From: Austropuccinia psidii
Taxonomy: Eukaryota > Basidiomycota > Pucciniomycetes > Pucciniales > Sphaerophragmiaceae
Direction: 5' to 3'
Assembly: GCA_023105745.1 (NCBI GenBank)
Contig: JALGQZ010000002.1
Coordinates: 47,776,497-47,840,496, forward strand
Length of the DNA stretch: 64,000 bases
This document shows, one piece after another, positions 59,826-64,000 of the stretch (positions are counted from its first letter, which is position 1; each line of letters begins with the position of its first letter). The notes below the pieces were generated by a model. That model ran no database searches, had not been told where the DNA came from, and saw only the letters and a list, made by a program, of their open reading frames with translations. The position numbers and the translations under genes are program-made.

Positions 59826-60325
59826 TGTTGCAACATACGTACAAGCTATGTTGAGCGAAGTCATACAAAGAATGAGTCTTCCCCTGAAAAAAAGAATCAC
59901 CCGCAGTCTTTTTCTCCGCTTCGTTTTGTCAGGTGTGGCAAAACGCAAATTCTTTTCAAATGTAGCAACCGGAGCAAGCTCACCGCTTCCTGTGTATCAT
60001 ACCTAGAAGTATTTCTCAGTTTTACTGCAGCTGCTTCAATTTGAAGAGTTCAGAGTTGGATTGTACAAAATCGAAGTTTTATGTTGAGGTTGAGAGTTAT
60101 TAGGTGTTGAGAACGCTAGAGATAGAAACTCTTTTATCATAAAGTTTTTTCAAGTGACATGTTTTGTTTGTTGAGATATGTGATCTCTCCCAGTCCGTGA
60201 GCAACTGAGAAGTCTCCGCGTATAAACATGGACGTACGATAAGCGAGGACTTAAGTACTGAATCTAGCGAGACATACCTCGGAGATAAAGGCATGCTTCC
60301 TATTTATAAGGAGTATGTTGTCGCA
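59826..60325 (+). repeat. Copia-type LTR (500 bp)
   Basis: It begins TGTTGCAACATAC and ends GTATGTTGTCGCA, inverted matches at 10 of 13 positions, and is followed directly by TGGTATCAGAG. The left edge rests on this inverted match; no second copy is in the window. Confidence 0.6.
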
Positions 60326-60336
60326 TGGTATCAGAG
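60326..60336 (+). other. Primer binding site, initiator-Met type
   Basis: TGGTATCAGAG is the classic primer site complementary to the 3' end of initiator tRNA-Met in many LTR elements. The following bases keep resembling the complement of a tRNA T arm (GGTTCGACCC on the other strand). Confidence 0.75.
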
Positions 60337-60351
60337 GTCATGGGTCGAACC

Positions 60352-61072
60352 TTTACTGTCTTATTTTTATTATCTTTTACACTGTGTCGAAAGATATTCA
60401 ACTTTGTAGTGTTTTATTACTGTGTGATCATAGATAGTAGTTGTATTGCTTTGAGCTCTATACTTGTACTCCTGGTAGTGTTAGGTTGGTATCTTGTTGC
60501 TGTTATATTTCTATCTCAGACTAACCTTTTTCTTTAATTAGTGTGTTGTGCCTTGTGCTAGGCTTATTAATAGTTGTAGTATCATTGTTCACTCTTAGGT
60601 ACATCACTATTTCTCGTTGTCTTATCTCAAATTGTTTCTTTGCGTTAATACAATACTCTTAGTTTGTCTTAAATTTTACATTGTTTTTGTAGTTTGTTAC
60701 TTCAGAGGAAGAATTGCAGTGTTGAATTCCATAATTACGCGTTATACAAAACGTAAGAACATTCAAAGTGAAATATCAAAAAATATTGGTTTCTAATAAC
60801 ATTACTTTGATTCCCACAACCAGATTGTCATTGAATTGGATCAAAGAATTCTTCTGAACAACCCATGCAGCTTTTCAAGACTGATGCTGTTGAAAAAGGC
60901 AAAAGATATGGTTCGAAGGATAAAGTTTTATCTAACGGAAAAAAAGGTGGGTAGGGGATAATGCTTTCAAAAGAAAAAAAAGATAGTCAAAAAGCGCCGC
61001 TGAAGGGATTCTATTATATCGACTTTCGACGGATTTTAGAATCCAAAATTTAAAAACCAATCTTGTTAAATC
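60352..61072 (+). other. Leader between two copia LTRs
   Basis: About 720 bp without a long ORF. It would be the internal region of the element whose LTR ends at 60325, either truncated or interrupted by the next LTR. A run AAAAAAAGGTGGGTAGGGGA lies near 60941-60960. Confidence 0.4.
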
Positions 61073-61848
61073 TGTTAAAGTAACCTACCAAAGGAGTAGA
61101 TAGCACAGGAGCTATCTGTTGACAAGGAGTGATTCTCTACAATTAGAACGTTGTTTCTCCTCCTTCCCCTGGTATTATTTAGACTTAGTACTTTCATCAA
61201 ACATCTCCTGGTTAACCCAACAGACAATGACGAAGTTAACCCTGGATTTAAGTGTTGATGATAAAAGGCACTCATCTGTGATGAAGTACCTGTTGAAAAT
61301 AGCAATCAAGACCAGCCTGATCGACAACCAGCCACTCCTAAACACTAACCGCCACTCAGCCACCATAACCGGTAATTACGCGTAATACACCAGTCAAACA
61401 TTGCAGATTGTGCGCATCAATGCAACATCAACCCCAATGAATATTTAATCAACCTACTCCTCCAGAAATCAGTCAAGATCATCGCGATCTCTTCCTCTTT
61501 CCTTCAATCATTCACCTCCTTTTCTTTTTCTTTCTTATCTTTCTCTTCTTCTTTAATCTCTCTTGTTTCTTTCACTCTCATTCACTTCATTAGAATTCAT
61601 TGTCTTGACTGATTCAGGTATAGTTGTATTTATTCTATTTACTCATCAAGATGTTAATGTACTGACTTAATAATAAAGACGTTCCTAAGGCCTGTTATTA
61701 GTATTTAGTGTTGTTGTATCTTAAATCGTATTGTTTTGGTTACTTGTTTTCCACCGTTTAGGTATAACACTATTTTTTGTCTCACTACTAAATCACTCCT
61801 TCTAATAACAGAAATCTAATACATACCGTTTAGTTCTGCATTCTAACA
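61073..61848 (+). repeat. 5' LTR of second copia element
   Basis: 776 bp beginning TGTTAAAGTAACC and ending GCATTCTAACA (perfect TGTTA/TAACA ends), followed by a primer site and then the gag ATG at 61906. An alternative start is the TGTTA at 61064. Confidence 0.6.
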
Positions 61849-61864
61849 GATTTACAGTCTTGGC
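61849..61864 (+). other. Primer site matching tRNA-Tyr anticodon arm
   Basis: GATTTACAGTCTTGGC follows the LTR directly. Its complement GCCAAGACTGTAAATC contains the tRNA-Tyr anticodon loop CTGTAAA with flanking stem bases, as in fungal tRNA-Tyr (positions about 25-40). This is the half-tRNA priming geometry known for Drosophila copia with initiator Met. Confidence 0.6.
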
Positions 61865-61905
61865 AGCTCAAATCCCAAAAACGACGGTGGAACTCATCTT
61901 AAACC

Positions 61906-63370
61906 ATGACAGAAAGCAACATTGAAATCTCCTCCATTCCAATCCTGGATGGCTCCAATTATGGAGAATGGAGTGCTAGAATAGTCATCTTGCTTCGATC
62001 CAAAGATTTACTTCATGTCTGTGAAAACATCGCAGCACCGGATCTTTCAACAACAGCACTAAATAAATGGAACAAGACTAACTTCGACGCAATCAGCATC
62101 ATTACCTCTTGAGTCAGCAATCGAGTGTTCATTGAAGCGGTAAAACAAAACTCCACGAACGCCCACGTGCTCTGGACCAAGCTTCAAGAAAAGCAATAAA
62201 TTGGGGACGTGTATGGATGCAATGGTTAAAATCTACTTACAATGGGAATCTCCAAGAATATATCAATGACAATAGAAAAATTATGATGGCCATGGAGACT
62301 GTCAACATAATCGTACCATCAGAATTATTGTCTTTCACCTTACTCGGAAAATTGTCTGGAGACTCGAAAATTAATCAATATGTAGAAACTCTCTCTCTCA
62401 ATGAGGAGTTGATCGAACTTCCTGATCTAATTCTCTCAAAGCTTCAAGATTTTCACAATAATTCATTCATCCAAGAAGAACCAATCAAATCTTCCGTCAC
62501 CGCTTTATTATCTGAATCAGCTCATCCCTACAAAATCCTTTATTACTGTACTAACGGAAAACACAACCCAATGTGCACTTCTCATACAAAACAAGAATGT
62601 TTTGTTGAGAATCCTCACTTGAGGCCACCTCGTCGTAACAACAAACGAAGAGCTCAAAACAATCAAAACGTATCCGCACATCTATCCACTGCTCAAGCCT
62701 TAGTTACAGGTGATAGTACATCCACCTCTCCCTCTGATCTCATAATTGACTGTGGTGCTACTCACCACATGTTTAATTCTAAAGAAATGTTCTCGTTTCT
62801 TCAAGTCACACCTTCACTTAACGTTTGCACTGGAGACATGTCCAGCTCATTGTCCACTGAAGGAATTGGCACCGTGTCAATCATTTGTGGCAAACAAACC
62901 CACACACTGACCAACTGTCTTTATGTTCCAAAGCTCAATTGTAATCTCATCAGCCTACTAGGACTCGGACACAACAATGTGACTATTCATCGAAAGAAAA
63001 TCATTTCAGTCTTCTCTCAGGAAACCAAATACTCTTTGAAGGAAAAATTATGAACAATCTAATGAAGGTGGATTGCTTAATAGCTAAAGCATTAATTACA
63101 CAAATTCCGAAGCTATGGCACCAAAGACTGGGCCATCCCGGCGATCAAATCATCCGGTCTATGGGACTTCCGGGTGAAAATACTAAATGTCTCACATGCG
63201 ACAAGAATAAAATTCACTCGCTTCCCTTCAATGATCAATTTGAACAAGTAAGTCTGCCTTTAGACTGTGTTCACATTGACCTTGTCGGTCCTATTTCTCC
63301 TGCCTCCGTGTCTGGGTCTCGATACTTCCTCACCATAGTGGATCAAGCCACCTCTTATAAAATCATTTGA
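61906..63370 (+). pseudogene. Copia Gag, protease, integrase entry
   Basis: ATG 61906 opens MTESNIEISSIPILDGSNYG then EWSARI, the usual copia Gag N-terminus. A TGA at 62110 and a TAA near 62196 break it. A shift near 62200 leads to the frame WMQWLKSTYNGNLQEYINDN (62211 onward), which runs through a zinc region YYCTNGKHNPMCTSHTKQEC, a basic stretch, and the protease motif LIIDCGATHHMFN (62745-62780). After the stop at 63051 a new frame begins LWHQRLGHPGDQII with CLTCDKNK (the pre-integrase zinc module) and the integrase core start CVHIDLVGPISP. It ends at a TGA where Arg (CGA) is expected (63368). The copia order Gag-protease-integrase is clear. Confidence 0.88.
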
Positions 63371-63497
63371 TTGCTCAAAAACAAATCTGATGCTTTTCAT
63401 CAGTTTGTTCTAGCTAAAAGGAAATGGAGAATCAGCACGATCGAACCATAAAAAAATTAGTATCAGATCGAGGAGGAGAGTTCCTCAATCACCAATT
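63371..63497 (+). pseudogene. Integrase fragment with second Asp
   Basis: LLKNKSDAFHQFVLAK follows the TGA in frame. A shift near 63420 then gives EMENQHDRTIKKLVSDRGGE and FLNHQF, holding the second catalytic Asp of copia integrases (63466-63468). The homology ends abruptly at about 63497. Confidence 0.75.
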
Positions 63498-64000
63498 CAA
63501 TGCCTCCTCAACCACTCAAATCTTCCAAACTGTTACTGGGCAGAAGCCATCAATACGGCTACTCTCCTCAGTAACATAACAACAACTCCATCCCTATTCA
63601 ATCTTAGTCCTTATCAATTATGGAAAGGCCTACCTCCTCGAATTAAAAAACTACGAGTATTTGGATGTCAAGCCATCGTCGCCATTCCAAAAACACATCG
63701 AAACTGGAAGCTCAGTCCTGTTGGCGCTGAGGGAATCCTGTTGGGATATGAAAACGACAATACTTCCTATCGTGTTCTCAGGTTAAATGATGGCAAGGTA
63801 ATAATCTCTCGGCATGTAATCTTCGATGAAGCGGTCTTTCCAACATTGAAATCTTCTTGCTCAAATTCGGCCCTTGTTATTCCAGAAAATGGCCCAGCGG
63901 CAGCTGTGGTGGTAGATGAACCCCACCCTGCTGACATGGGATTGGTAGATGAAATCCGACCCATGGAACCAGAACTAGATGACTCTTCAAGAATGGTAGA
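63498..64000 (+). pseudogene. Copia integrase C-terminal region, runs off window
   Basis: An open frame from 63498 to the window end reads CLLNHSNLPNCYWAEAINTA, NLSPYQLWKGLPPRIKKLRV, FGCQAIVAIPKTHRNWKLSP, GILLGYENDNTSYRVL and KVIISRHVIFDEAVFP, the typical copia segment between integrase core and RT. An acidic linker (VDEPHPADMGLVDEIRPM) follows and RT should begin beyond the window. It is fused directly to SDRGGEFLNHQF in another frame, so about 40-50 residues including the catalytic Glu are missing. Confidence 0.8.

Noticed and set aside
59803..60006. 67-codon frame in the copia LTR as a gene
   Set aside because: It overlaps the LTR edge and shows no motif; a chance frame in CpG-rich LTR sequence.
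1..64000. CRISPR arrays, bacterial operons or rRNA/tRNA genes
   Set aside because: No regular spaced repeats, ribosome-binding-site gene strings, or cloverleaf/rRNA sequence were seen; introns and LTR elements mark this as eukaryotic. A tRNA scan would be needed to exclude tRNAs fully.

Overview
The window looks like repeat-dense DNA from a rust fungus (Pucciniales), most likely Austropuccinia psidii or a close relative. The reasons are the very AT-rich sequence, the Ty3-type gag-pol style, and the mix of MULE, Harbinger, pogo and copia families with short GT-AG introns. The species is an inference. I find no intact host gene: nearly everything recognisable is a transposable element or a fragment of one, and most are broken by stop codons.

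Layout. 1-3468 is the 3' part of a + strand LTR element that encodes Gag, a CCHC knuckle and a retropepsin but no visible reverse transcriptase or integrase. It has a 110-bp LTR and a small second ORF with a hydrophobic C-terminus, and it sits inside the protease gene of a minus-strand Ty3 element (3474-8576, long LTR 6596-8576). 8822-9890 is a decayed SNF2-family helicase fragment. About 10280-17325 is a heavily decayed minus-strand Ty3 element, followed by an inverted decayed LTR relative. 19184-27572 is a PIF/Harbinger element with transposase and partner-protein remnants. Nested inside it at 20677-24945 is a MULE whose transposase gene continues into a CCHC knuckle and an OTU-type cysteine protease domain. 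27573-34709 is mostly unreadable old DNA with one decayed LTR. 34712-39343 is a pogo/Tigger element with TA target duplication. 41447-43616 and 48520-50707 are two solo LTRs of one family in opposite orientation. 44510-45925 is a solo LTR of a second family. 45938-57790 is a complete minus-strand Ty3/chromovirus of that second family (GTTAA duplication, two LTRs, gag, an 808-codon protease-RT-RNase H frame, integrase, chromodomain), cut in the integrase by the solo LTR at 48520. From about 59490 to the end the sequence turns CpG-rich and holds a copia-type LTR with an initiator-Met-type primer site, then a second copia element with its own LTR, a primer site matching the anticodon arm of tRNA-Tyr, and a damaged gag-pol that runs off the window.

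Nesting order gives relative ages: the solo LTR at 48520 is younger than the chromovirus, the MULE is younger than the Harbinger element, and the gag-protease element is younger than the Ty3 element it interrupts. Almost all in-frame stops in the first 59 kb can be explained by C-to-T change (CAA to TAA, CGA to TGA) or G-to-A (TGG to TGA), and CpG is nearly absent there. This fits cytosine methylation and deamination or RIP-like mutation of silenced repeats. The copia region has escaped that so far.
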